The translations under genes were made by a program, and so were the position numbers. Below the pieces are notes generated by a model. That model saw nothing but the letters and a program-made list of their open reading frames with translations, did no database searches and had not been told where the DNA came from. Below, piece after piece: positions 39,590 to 50,119 of a stretch of DNA of 64,000 nucleotides; within the stretch, counting starts at the first letter, position 1; every line of letters starts with the position of its first letter. This stretch comes from Saprospiraceae bacterium (GTDB lineage Bacteria; Bacteroidota; Bacteroidia; Chitinophagales; Saprospiraceae): the NCBI GenBank assembly GCA_016706365.1, contig JADJJU010000003.1, positions 62,001 through 126,000 on the forward strand, written 5' to 3'.

Positions 39590-42069
39590 TTAATCCACAC
39601 TATTCAGACGTTTCATTTCTTCTTCCATTGCTCCCTTTGATCGTTTGGTTTCTTTGACTTTCTGGTTCCCAAATTTCCAGGTAGCGCCTGCCCCAAAGCG
39701 ACGGGAATCAAATATTCTAACTCCGTCTATATCAAGTCCTCCATAATTTCCTTTATAGAAATATTGATTAGTAGTAAGAAATAAATCTGCACCAGTAATA
39801 CGCACTTGTAGTCTCTTCTGGAAAAAGTCTTTTCGAAGTCCGATATCGACGGATTGGTTTCCTCTTACACGAATGGATCCCCGCCATATCCAGTCACTTC
39901 CTCGCTGATAACTCAGGTCCAATAAAATGTTCCAGGGTAATTTGATGTTATTTTGGATCCTTACATTCCAGGTAGTTTGTGACAGTTCTATTGCTGTGCC
40001 TTCCAGATTGCCATTGTATGTGGATCGCCCTGCATCAATGAATGTATTGAGCTCCCAGAATTTGAAAAGCTCCAGTGGATAGCTTGCAGAAAAACTTAAT
40101 CGTGTTGACCTGTTCAAATTATATGGAATAAGAATGGTGCTATTATCACCTGTTATTTCGAATATTGTGGCAAACATATCTTTGGTTTCACTATACTGAG
40201 ATGTAATGGTAAGCTTTTGTTTTAAGGAGTAGGTTATTTGATAGTTCATGATATAATTGGGTCTCAAAAATGGGTTTCCTTTCCATGCAGAAAGCTCACT
40301 TAGGGGAGATTCAAAAGGGTTGAGATTTTGGTAATTAGGTCGGGTAAGCCTTCGACCTATACTAATGCTTAGGGCATGGGAGCGATTATTATTGTAAGAT
40401 AGACTGGCGGAAGGGAAGAAATCAGTATAATTCCTTGGCACATCAGTGTTGTCGATGTTTTGACTACTGATAAGTCGTCCCCTGGAAGAAGTTTGTTCTA
40501 TCCTCAGCCCCGTGCTTAATTTAAAGAATCTATTAAGTTTAGAGTCCAGAATTGCATATCCTGCCAGAACTTGTTCTGTATATAAAAAGTCATTGCTTTT
40601 ATTGTAATTCAACTCGGGGCCACTAGGGCCAAGATTGAAGAAATTGAATTGATTATCTGTTGATATATAGGTGATTTTTCCACCAGTAGATAGTGCGATT
40701 CGATCCCATGATTTTTCATAGTCAGCTTTTGCCGACCACATATCGATGTATGAATCTGCATTAAATTCATTGTTGGAAACATTTAACACAGTCATATTTT
40801 CAACTGCAAATAATGTGTTGGGTTGTTCTGTAAATCCTAATGAAATAAAATTGCCATATCCGGCATCAGCTCTGAAAATTGAAGTTTGGTCTATCTGCCA
40901 CTGGTAATTGAGATTGAAATTCAGGTTGTTGAACGAGCCGTCCAATAAAGTCTATGAAACTAATAGTTTATCTATTTGGGTAGATACGGGGTACTAATTT
41001 CAGTAGTGCTTCTCAATAAATTATCACTTTGATTGATGATGGCTCGTGCGGTAAATCCCAATGAATGTTTTGATGATAGCTGAGCATCCATACCCAATCC
41101 AATATTGAATCCTGCACGTCGTCTAACTTCGTCTGAGTTCAGGTCCAACACAAAATTATTTTGTTTTCTTATGTCTATAAAATCGTCTTGTGTATTTTCT
41201 TCAGAACGATTGATATCCAGTGTAGCTCGGATACGCTCACCTCCATAATTGAGGGTCACCCCATTATTGTATCGAAGTAAATTTCCTTGCGTGAATGAAG
41301 CGATTATATTACCATTTAAACCCGTTGAAGGGTTCTTCTTTAAGCGTAGGTTGATTATCCCTGCATTGCCCTCGGCATCATACTTGGAGGAAGGGTTGGA
41401 TATGATCTCTATCGCTTCGATATTGTCGGAGTTCATATTTTGTAATAGCGTAGCAAGATCCTTCCCTCGAAGTTGAGTCGGCCTTCCGTTAATATGTATT
41501 TGTACATCACCTTTACCGAGAAGAAGGATGTTGTCATCCATGTCAATTGTTACGCCAGGAGCCCTTTTGAGCAACTCTAAACCATTAACTCCCGAAGCGC
41601 TCGGGCTGGTTGACACATTGAATACGAGCATATCCGCTTTGACTTCTACCAATGCTTTCCCGGCTACTATTTCTACTTCCGCCAGCTCAGTAGAAGTAGT
41701 CAATTTGATATCATTTAAGGGTAAATCGAACTGGTCTTTATCTATCTTTAAAATGCCTGAGTTTATTGTTGTAAACCCGATCATACTTACTTCATAATAA
41801 TAAGAATCCGGAGTTAAACCATCAAAGGAAAAAGTGCCATCTTCATTAGAAATCTCTGCTTTGACAAAACTACTATCTTTCGCATGGTGCAGCAGAACGT
41901 TGGCAAAGGCTAATGGTTCGCCTGTATTTTCTAAAATTCTACCGTGAATCCTGGATTGTGCATGAATAGTAACAGATGAAAAGGTACTAATGGCCAGAGC
42001 AAGCAGGACCCAATTAGTTCTTATTTCAAAAAAGGTCATTATTTTTTTATGATGGATACATTGAAACAT
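39590..42069 (-). pseudogene. Outer-membrane beta-barrel receptor with regulatory-like domain (disrupted)
   Basis: From ATG 42069: a signal peptide, a regulatory-like domain (SRIHGRILENTGEPLAFANV), a plug region (GVNGLELLKRAPGVTIDMDD, GKGDVQIHINGRPTQL) and a barrel of the outer-membrane beta-barrel family continuing to the stop at 39590. The frame ends at TPYLPK (40972) and resumes at 40945 (SFNNLNFNLNYQW). Between, the frame that should link them also contains a TAG, so at least two changes are needed, near 40973-40980 and 40945-40950. Either a poor stretch of sequence or true decay. TonB/ligand-type uptake role by homology. A 21-base-phased CCGAA repeat lies upstream. Confidence 0.7.
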
Positions 42070-42225
42070 AAAAACAGATTTTTCAGCAGAAGAAGATATT
42101 CTTGGAGCATATAATTAAGTAAGGCTTTGAAAAACCTTATTTAAACCAGAAGAGAAATAAAGACGAGTGCGCATCAATTATTGCCTAAAATTATTCAAGC
42201 CAAAACATAAATCTGAGTTGCTTTT

Positions 42226-42251
42226 CCGAACGATATAGATTACTTTCCGAA
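42226..42251 (-). promoter_or_regulatory. Phased CCGAA direct repeat, candidate LytTR operator
   Basis: CCGAAC at 42226 and CCGAAT at 42247 are exactly 21 bases apart, about 160 bases upstream of the outer-membrane gene start at 42069. On the gene strand the repeat reads (A/G)TTCGGAAA. See the triple copy at 47320-47367. The regulator is a guess: LytTR proteins bind 9-base repeats with about 12-base spacing. Confidence 0.45.
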
Positions 42252-42358
42252 TAGTCTGTTTGGTTCTCCCGGACTTGTGTTTTTGTTGAAACTTGATTGT
42301 GAAAGTTGTTCATATTCGATTGTGAGAATCCCCTGAGCTAAAGTTTACAATCTCGATT

Positions 42359-43744
42359 TTAAATGTCGTACATTGGTAATAACGGCTTCGCTTTTTCCAA
42401 TTTATTCTCCTCAAGCCTGTCGATAGCTTTTAATTGCCTGGCTATTCGAATCAATCCAATAAGTATGATTGCAAGGATTAAAGCAAAAAGTACAATCGAA
42501 AAGGTGGAATACCAATTTAGATATTCCTTTGCATATCCGGCTGAAGCAGAGCCTCCCGATCTCCCAAGATTAGATATAGTCATATATAATGTAAACTGTG
42601 TTGCTGACACACGTTTCCAGCAATGTGACATACATACTGTGAAGCCCGCAATAGTAGTAAAAATGTAAAAAGAGGCAGCCGCAAAAACTATGAAGGAAAT
42701 AACTGCACTGCTGAACCATGCAGCTTGATAGAACAGTAATCCACTCAGCGTCAGCAACCAAATTGTTGCATATATTATAAACATTTTCTTTTTGCCAAAA
42801 AAATCGACCAGGGCCCCTCCAACAAGCATGCCGAGTAGTCCACCGGTCATGTTTGCACTTGAGTATAGATTTGAATATTCGGCATTGGTCCATCCAAGTT
42901 CCTGAATGGTGAAAATCGGGATAATGGCATCAACATACGCAGTGACAAATCCTGTAAGTGCCATGACTACTATTAGGACAATGCTGGAATTCCGGGATGC
43001 TACACTATATGTGTCACGAATTATTTGGAACATATTCTCCGGTTGGAGTTGTAAAGATTCAATCGATGCCTGCCCCCGGGTCCAGGGTAATCGCCGCTCA
43101 CCCCGTCTTTCCAGAAAAAACAATGGGACCAGAATGAGTATGGAGGTAAAAACTGCAGGAGCCAGCACTCCAACTGTAAATCCAAATCGATTAATCATAT
43201 ATGTACCAACTGCCAGAGAAATGGATATTCCGATAAGCTTGCTCCCCCACATTAATCCATTGGCCCTTGCCTGCTCCTTGATAGGAATGATATCAACTGC
43301 CATTCCATCCGTAGCTACATCCTGAAAACATCCGAAAAAGCTAATCATTAATCCCATAGCCATCAATATTCCAATATTTTCCACAGGGTCTTGCAATGTA
43401 CTTAGCGTTAAAAAACTTATCACCAAACCTATTTGACCGAATAAGACCCATGGCCGCTTCCTTCCCATGGATTTGATAGTATACCTATCCATGAGTGGAG
43501 CCAGGATCAGCTTCAGACTCCATGGCAAAGTTATCATAGCGAGGTAACTGCCTATTATAAGAGGAGAAACATCATTCATAGCGAGAAAAGCCGGTATGGC
43601 ATAGAAAGTTAGCCCCTCCGGTACTCCCTGTGCGAAATAAAGCAAGGAGAAAGAAAAGTACCGCGATGCAGGGCTTTCTGCCAAAACGGGATTGAGGTGG
43701 ATGTCGGATTTTTTCGGAAGAAAGCCAGTCAATTTTCTTTTCAT
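42359..43744 (-). CDS. Major facilitator (AmpG/PAT-like) transporter
   Basis: 461 residues with twelve predicted membrane helices. N-terminal landmarks FSLLYFAQGVPEGLTFYAIPAFL and LAPLMDRYTIKSMGRKRPW, and the central GCFQDVATDGMAVDI, resemble the AmpG/PAT subfamily that includes muropeptide permeases and acetyl-CoA transporters. The substrate cannot be named. The frame is intact. The DUF418-like gene lies just upstream on the same strand (4-base gap), so the two could be cotranscribed. Confidence 0.83.
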   Translation of the reverse strand: MKRKLTGFLPKKSDIHLNPVLAESPASRYFSFSLLYFAQGVPEGLTFYAIPAFLAMNDVSPLIIGSYLAMITLPWSLKLILAPLMDRYTIKSMGRKRPWVLFGQIGLVISFLTLSTLQDPVENIGILMAMGLMISFFGCFQDVATDGMAVDIIPIKEQARANGLMWGSKLIGISISLAVGTYMINRFGFTVGVLAPAVFTSILILVPLFFLERRGERRLPWTRGQASIESLQLQPENMFQIIRDTYSVASRNSSIVLIVVMALTGFVTAYVDAIIPIFTIQELGWTNAEYSNLYSSANMTGGLLGMLVGGALVDFFGKKKMFIIYATIWLLTLSGLLFYQAAWFSSAVISFIVFAAASFYIFTTIAGFTVCMSHCWKRVSATQFTLYMTISNLGRSGGSASAGYAKEYLNWYSTFSIVLFALILAIILIGLIRIARQLKAIDRLEENKLEKAKPLLPMYDI

Positions 43745-43748
43745 AGCT

Positions 43749-45089
43749 TTACTTCTTTAAATTCGATGTTGAAATAACTTTACTGCGCTTGTGGCGTATG
43801 TCGATCCACTTTCCATAAGTCAATTGCCGCCATATCCACTCTATAGGTCCGAACCGGAAGCTGCGCAACCACACTGTGCTGAAGAGTACTTGCCATGCAA
43901 AAATGAGCAGGGCTATAACCACCACGACCGAAAAACCAAAACGACCGGTAAAGCCTAAGCCAATGCCATAAAATATGCCGATGGCAACAAAAGTTTGAAA
44001 GAGGTAATTGGACAAGGCTGTTCGTCCAACAGGGGCCAGCCAAGTTAGCAATCGGGGTTTGGCTATGACCAAAAGTGCAATGCCTGCCGTATAGCCGCAT
44101 GCCATCGGCACTACAGATAAGGCATAGAACAGGTGGTAGAGAAAATCCCATATTACACCATTATGGTCGCCAAACTCTACCACCGCCCGCAGCACACTGA
44201 TGGGTAGACCAATGGCTATACCCCAGATCGCTACCTTCTTTAAAAAGTTTTTGTTTTCAAGAATATTCTTATCCAGAATTTGCCTTCCAGCCCAGATGCC
44301 AATCAGAAGAGAGAGCGAGTACTTTAAAGAAGCGACCTTACATCAATATCATTCCTAGCCTCAAAAAAGGAAGTTTTACCTGCATTTGAAACCACGAAGC
44401 AAAATCAGTCCCCGCAATTTGTGCCGCAGGACTAAATCTAGGACTGTCGGTGCCTATCGATTCTGGGGTGACCAAACCGAGTGTGGCGGCGTGCTCACTG
44501 ATGTGGCGAAACAAGGCGGAAGGGTAGAATGTACCTGTAAGGTACATTCCGCACCAATGCAGCACGGGAAGTAACAACAGCACCGCTGCCCAACGCAGCA
44601 GACTCTTGTCGTCAAAATTGCGGAACAGGATGAGTACCAAACCCAGCAAGGCGTAAAGCGTGAGAATGTCGCCGGGCCATACAAATATCAGGTGAAAGCC
44701 ACCGATCAGCAGCAGTCCGAGCATCCGTCGAGAGAAAAAAGGCACAAAAGAGCGTTTGCCCTTCATCGCATTGTTGTACTGCACTACAAAGCCAATCCCA
44801 AACAGGATGCTGAAGATGGAATAAAACTTCCCGTCAATCAGGGTGAAAAGAAAACTTCTAAAGCATGATCCAACTTAGCTGTAGCAAATGATGCTGCCAG
44901 TTCATCGCTATAAAAGGTGGTTCCTGAGAGGTGGGCAATATTGGCCAGAAAAATGAATAAGATGGCGATGCCCCTCAGAATATCCAAAAACAGGATTCGG
45001 TCTGTATTTCCAATGGGGACAGTTAAGGTATCTTTAGTGTGCATAAACACTTTTGTTTTTATAGTTTTTGATAGGGTTATTCTGCCCAT
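43749..45089 (-). CDS. DUF418-type membrane protein (frameshifted)
   Basis: About 440 residues of the DUF418 family (polytopic membrane, DUF418 region at the C-terminus). The N-terminal part is RILFLDILRGIAILFIFLAN. Two breaks: at A4 44846-44849 (one base short, correct frame gives EVFFFTLIDGKFYSIFSIL) and near 44338-44342 (one extra base). The C-terminal VGRTALSNYLFQT and FGPIEWIWRQLTY are signature DUF418 motifs. Function unknown, thought to be acyltransferase-related. Base composition looks more GC rich than neighbouring genes, which may point to transfer, but I did not measure it. Confidence 0.75.
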
Positions 45090-45099
45090 TCTGCTGTAA

Positions 45100-46308
45100 T
45101 TATTTTTCCAGTGCCAACTCCACTTTTGGAGCCGCCGGTTGAATGTCGCTTAATTTCTTACTGTAGGATCTGCCATTTAAGAATTTGCCAATAAATGTAG
45201 ATCGTACAAAGTAATGATATGTTGCAAAGCATATGATGATGGTCGTACTCATCACAAACAAGAATTTCAGAACTCCCGGGATATTCCAATCAGCAATCAA
45301 TCCGGGAATGATTATGGTTAATGGCAGGTGAAACAAGTATACCCAGTAGGAAGAATCGGAAACATATCGCATGCGCGCTGAATGATTACTGGCATATCGC
45401 AAAAATAGTCCGGTAATTCCAAATATGAATAGCCAGCATGAAAGCGATCTTATACTAATGATTAACCACTTGGCCATTTCACTTCTATCTAAATTGAAAT
45501 AAAAAGTGTAGAGTACAAGACCAGCAATGGTGAAGGCCCAATCGAATTTTTTGAAACTGTCAAGAAGCTTTTTGACTTATACAAGACCCAGCCAAACATG
45601 TAGAAAAAGAAGTAAAAGATAAAAAGTATTAAGGTCAGGGACGAGACTTGTTGAAGTGTCGGCCCAGTTTCTGTTCATTAATAATAACATTCCTACAGTA
45701 AGCAGTGTAAACACAACAAGTCTCAATAATATATTATTAAAAATGGTATGAAAACTGCTATGAATTAATCCTGATAATTTGGGGAGTTTTTTGAATATTA
45801 ATCCCAATGCAAATGACGCAAGCGAAAACATAATGAGATAATACAGAAACCACAAATGCATGGTTCTGTCCGGTATAATCCCAATCCAGGTTTTGAAAGG
45901 TGATAATGCATCTGACAAGGCATTTGGATTGGAATTAAACACATTGTCAGTGAAGTTCATTCCACCTACAACTGGCACAAATAAGATGACTACGAAAACA
46001 AGAAACGGGTATGTAATCCTGCTCATTCTGTTTTTGAGCATCCATTGTGCACCACGTTCATAAAACAAAAGCGAAGCGAAGAACCCTGCGACTATCATGA
46101 AAATGGGCATTCTGAAAACATGTATAATTGACGATATCCATTCAAGACCAGTATTGAAATTGTTGGGGTCTCTAATTCTCCACGCAGCATAGGGTTCACC
46201 ACCTATATATGTCAATACTGAATGTAATACAATTCCCAGCATCATCATGATGGCTCTCAGGGAATCTAGTGCATGCAGTCGTTCTGTTTTTTGGGATAAA
46301 GTATTCAT
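45100..46308 (-). pseudogene. Acyltransferase-3 family membrane protein with in-frame stop
   Basis: Starting at ATG 46308 (MNTLSQKTERLHALDSLRAI), the protein resembles the acyltransferase-3/OpgC group, with LRAIMMMLGIVLHSVL, FRMPIFMIVAGFFAS and MHLWFLYYLIMFSL. An in-frame TAA (45574-45576) follows HVWLGLV; the same frame continues VKKLLDSFKKFDWAF... to the stop at 45100, giving 403 codons in all, a normal length. Unlike the other breaks this is not a frameshift. Either a substitution error, two compensating indels or a true nonsense mutation. It lies 10 bases from the DUF418 gene. Confidence 0.65.
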
Positions 46309-46489
46309 GGTAAATAAGTTTTAAAAATTACCTGTAACGTCAAATCCGATGCTGCTTTCCAAGAATACAATTGATATGAGGAATATCAAGCCTCAAGTTA
46401 ATTACCTGCCACCACAAATTAATATGGTGGCAGGGTTAATATTTTTCACTTAAAAAAAATCAATGATGTAGTTAACTGATCATATTTCT

Positions 46490-47236
46490 TTAAGGCTTCG
46501 GATTACTCAATTCAGTGTTTAGTGTGAAAATATACGACCAGGAATCCAGAACTGTATCAAACCATTTTTCCCACATTTCTTCTGCTTTTTTACTTCCAAC
46601 GGCATCAGTATAGATCTTCTGGGGTCTGTCTCTGGTTACGTCTAATTCTGCAAATGTTTTGTAAGGTGTTGAAACCATATAGTCAGGAGCATCAGCTCCG
46701 CCACCCTGAAATTCTCTCCAAATACTGCGCATTGTACCTTCCTTATCTTTCATAGCACCTATGACTGCGGTAACTACCTCTTTGAAAGCATTCCCATTTT
46801 TAACTTTATAGTAGGTAACCCATGCATGTTTTGCATCTTTTGGCCATGTTATGCTGATTTCAGGCATATTCTTGGCAATATTGAAATTAGTTTTTTCAAC
46901 ATGTGGCATGATAAAATTTAACAGAACTGCATAACATTCTTTGTTCACCGGATCGTCTTTGTCCATTTCAGCCCAGTTTGCTTTTGAACCTGTCATTACA
47001 TAGACGTTGCCTTCGCCTTGTAGACGATGCCACATATTCCAATTTCCTTCGCCTTTGTTTTCCAAATAGCATTCTTTCCATTTTTTCACACCTTCTTTAA
47101 ATTGTTCATGATGTCCACGTTTGACCGTAATTTCATTAGAGGTGAAAAGTACATTTTGTGTAGCTTGGGCGCTTAGCATACTGACGCTAAAAACAGCCAG
47201 GATCATTGTATTGATAATAAGCTTTAAAGTTTTCAT
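46490..47236 (-). CDS. Exported protein with internal duplication, unknown function
   Basis: 248 residues; signal peptide (ending SMLSAQ). Two halves are alike: VKRGHHEQFKEGVKKWKECY (about 37-100) and VKNGNAFKEVVTAVIGAMKD (about 150-215), each ending in a Trp/Arg-containing strand (WNMWHRLQGEG, MRSIWREFQGGG). That suggests a duplicated ferredoxin-like alpha/beta domain of the kind found in Dabb/ABM proteins. Catalysis unknown. The upstream region holds three phased CCGAA repeats. Located just after the lectin gene on the same strand, it may be part of the same regulon. Confidence 0.6.
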   Translation of the reverse strand: MKTLKLIINTMILAVFSVSMLSAQATQNVLFTSNEITVKRGHHEQFKEGVKKWKECYLENKGEGNWNMWHRLQGEGNVYVMTGSKANWAEMDKDDPVNKECYAVLLNFIMPHVEKTNFNIAKNMPEISITWPKDAKHAWVTYYKVKNGNAFKEVVTAVIGAMKDKEGTMRSIWREFQGGGADAPDYMVSTPYKTFAELDVTRDRPQKIYTDAVGSKKAEEMWEKWFDTVLDSWSYIFTLNTELSNPKP

Positions 47237-47319
47237 GATTAGAATTTAAACAGGTGATTGAAATTGTGATAAAGTCTTACAAAATATTGATAATCAATGT
47301 ATGGGCCGACTGTATAGTG

Positions 47320-47367
47320 CCGAAATGCTTGTTTTGCTTTCCGAATGACTAATTATTTTTTCCGAAT
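47320..47367 (-). promoter_or_regulatory. Triple 21-base-phased CCGAA repeat, candidate LytTR operator
   Basis: CCGAAA at 47320, CCGAAT at 47341 and CCGAAT at 47362 are spaced exactly 21 bases (two helical turns). They start 84 bases upstream of the ATG at 47236 and end just before the lectin stop. Reading the gene strand, the unit is ATTCGGAAA with a 12-base spacer, as for LytTR sites such as AgrA's. The same motif occurs at 42226/42247. The nearby LytTR gene (50120-50692) is the obvious candidate regulator. Confidence 0.55.
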
Positions 47368-47387
47368 ATCAAATGGCTTCATTTTTT

Positions 47388-49336
47388 ATTCACTTTGAAG
47401 CCTCACAAAGCACTGGCCCAGTTTGGCTGGATTGGACCGGCTTGAAGTTTCCCAGCATCATTGTTTATGTATTTATCCGTTTGCCAGCTATTTTGAATCC
47501 CACCAGTCTCCTGAGCAGGCTCGAGTTTCCACATAGCGCTTGCCCAATTGTTATCGATAGGGCCTACTTCGAGTGATCCATTTGAATGTGGAGTATTGAT
47601 CCGGATACCAGCGGTTTTGGATTCGAACCCAGCCACTATGAACGGGAACAATTTTCCATTGTGCACTCCACCAGTTTGATTGAATAGATCCAATCCCAAT
47701 CGTACCAGACTGATTGTTGATATAGGTGTCCTGATACCAGTTATTTTGAATTCTGCAGTATTGATCACGATTGGGTGTGTTATTGCTACTTTGTGTGTTA
47801 TTTGTTTGTGGGCCAGAAGAAGTTGTTTGTTCAGATGATGTTGAGCCTGATGTATTTGGATCATTGGTGGAACCCGATGAATTTGAGGAAGCATTATTTT
47901 CTAAGGCAGAGTTATTACTTGTTGTACCAGCTGAGCTAATATTAGTAGTAGCTATTTTTTCTTGATTCACCTTTCGGCCCAGACTATGAGCAAGTATTTT
48001 TTGATAGATTGAATCCGGGATTGGTTGTGATGATTTGTATTGCTTTAATTCCGGAGCAATTTCTTCATCAATGCCATAAACTACTTTTGTTGTATTTACC
48101 CATTTAATTGCCGTAATAGCTGTATATGGCCAGTTTTTCCATCATAGGCGATTGTGGTTTTAGCCTTTTCTTCCTCCCATTCTGTGAAAAAGTATAAAAC
48201 AGAACGATTCGGAATCTTTATTCTATCTTCGATCGAAGAATTTACAGCCTGGTTTTGGTTAGAAGTATTCGTTTGGCCTGATGCAAAATTCACATTGGCC
48301 CCAATAGTTAAAGATTGTTCAATACTAAATACCTCAGGTAGAGAATTGGCTTGCACCAATTTCGTTGCTTTGAGTTTTTTCCAGCTGATATCCTGCACTT
48401 TTTTCAATCGAATTGGTAATTGTTGTCTCCCAGTCATCATATTTACTTGTATTGGTCTTCATGGTGTATGTCCAGTAATTTTCCTTGATTCCTGCCTGAT
48501 ATTTGGTTACAATCCCTGGCAAGCTGCCCTTGACCTGAACCAAGTGAAGATGCCATTTGGGATATATCTGGCATTTACCTTTCCTTTATTGTTGGTTGGA
48601 CTGAATTTTTCAAAGATTCGGGGATGCTGTGTGCTTTCTTTGAGTACGAAGCCGTCACCTTTTTCATTGATCGGATCCTCAGAGTATCTTATAGTGAAAT
48701 CACTTAATCTATCCTGGCAGCAATCAGTCCGATTGTACCATAGCACCCAGACCACTCCCACAGAGTTCAGCATTGGTGCTTGATACGGAACCCAGATGAA
48801 AATTCCCTTCAGTATTTCCATCATTAGCCAGATTGGCGGGTGTATAACCTTCAAAAGTACTGCTCTGTCTGGCTGGTTTTCCCAAAGCGATATTATCATT
48901 TAGTCGTGGGATGGGTTCCCAAGTTCGCCATTAATGACTACTTCGCCAGCATCAATTGATCGGTCTTGTTCATTTGTACACGTATCGACCTTTCTTGCGA
49001 TTTTTTGAATTGCCCCTGACCGGGTTCGTTTGCCCAGGATTGTCGACACCTTTGTAAGATTGGCCAACTGATGCGTGCAGCAATCTGTTCGATTGTGTAG
49101 TGTTATGTCAGTATTCATATTCCCAGCAGATCAATTTCCCAGGGATTATTTTCAAAAGTAGTATGAGAAACATGGCATTATTCCAATTGCCATTTGGGAT
49201 CCACCACGCCCCCGGATTTATGGTCTGTACTGGACTGCTTGACCGGTTTGAATTGTGCAATGTTTTTCTTATCCCATTGCGGATACTGCTGGGCTTCCAG
49301 GTTGCTTTGAAAACCTAACATTATAACAATGCACAT
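47388..49336 (-). pseudogene. Multi-domain lectin with aerolysin-like segment, heavily frameshifted
   Basis: Reconstructed from several frames. Signal-like start (ATG 49336, MCIVIMLGFQSNLEAQ). Two F5/8C fucolectin-like domains (49290-48910 and 48900-48520) share NRTDCC (HNRTDCCTHQLANLT and YNRTDCCQDRLSDFTIRYSE). Then an aerolysin/ETX-like core (about 48510-48080) with alternating polar strands and IPNRSVLYFFTEWEE. Next come a Ser/Thr/Asn-rich linker and three ricin-type repeats of about 40 residues (IQNxWxxDxYIN...GPIxxNWASAxWKL). Lesions are many; adding one G at the end gives NWASALWRLQSE and a stop at 47388. Type VI/T9 signals are not seen. It may be a degraded toxin-like gene or unreliable sequence. 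Confidence 0.6.
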
Positions 49337-49613
49337 AAGTCTTGCTAATAAGTTTATAATGTTCCTTCTTTTTAGTTGGATGTCTCTTTGGGTGAATTGT
49401 TGCCCATTTTCATCTGTTAGGATGTTTAATAAATATTTACTTAAATTTAATTAGAGTGGTTAATAAATCCTTTGTTTTCAATTGCTTCAATGCAAACTTA
49501 TTATTATTCCCAATCGGGATTTTCACCACTTTCTTTATGGTCCTTATCAATGTCCGGGCGGCATCATTTTCAGTACAAATGGTAAATTGAAATTTCAACT
49601 GCTTGCTAAACAA

Positions 49614-50066
49614 TTACCCAGCCTCAGATAATATTCGGGCTTCTGTCAATTTGATTCCCCTTTTGAGGCTGGCAGGATCAAATGGCATAGTGATGATTGC
49701 ATAGGGATTTAAGCGCAGCAATTGTTGAATGCTCAGCTCGCTGATATCAGCACTTAACAAAATCACGGGAATGTGGTAACGCTCCATCAGAGTCCGGGCA
49801 TGAGTAATACTGGTCTCTTTATCAATATAATTTAGCTCAACAATTACGATATCCGGTTCTGTTTTTTCGACACACTTTAATACTCCCTCCATATGGTTTT
49901 GAATTCCGATGACTGGATATCCCATATTCAAAAGCTGGATATAAATATCTGATGCTATAATCAGTTGTCCTCCAAAAATCAGGATTCGGGGCAATGAACT
50001 TTTGTTGATTTTCATATAGCCGCAAGATAGGTTGAGCTTAGACTTATTTATCTTGTCACTTCCCAA
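49614..50066 (-). CDS. Degenerate receiver-domain protein
   Basis: 150 residues; the likely start is the internal Met at residue 18 (MKINKSSLPRILIFGGQ). It has a CheY-like fold, but the acidic pocket is lost: the DD pair is GG in ILIFGGQLIIASD, the phospho-Asp is Glu in PDIVIVELNY, and the invariant Lys is Met in ITMPFDPASL. A phosphorylation-independent pseudo-receiver is likely. Lies just downstream of the LytTR regulator on the same strand (53-base gap) and may interact with it. Atypical enough that a misread is possible, but the frame is intact. Confidence 0.6.
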   Translation of the reverse strand: MGSDKINKSKLNLSCGYMKINKSSLPRILIFGGQLIIASDIYIQLLNMGYPVIGIQNHMEGVLKCVEKTEPDIVIVELNYIDKETSITHARTLMERYHIPVILLSADISELSIQQLLRLNPYAIITMPFDPASLKRGIKLTEARILSEAG

Positions 50067-50119
50067 ACGCAGCTCTATATCTGCCGGGCGGTAGAATTAT
50101 GCTTCCAGCTGGCTTGTTG

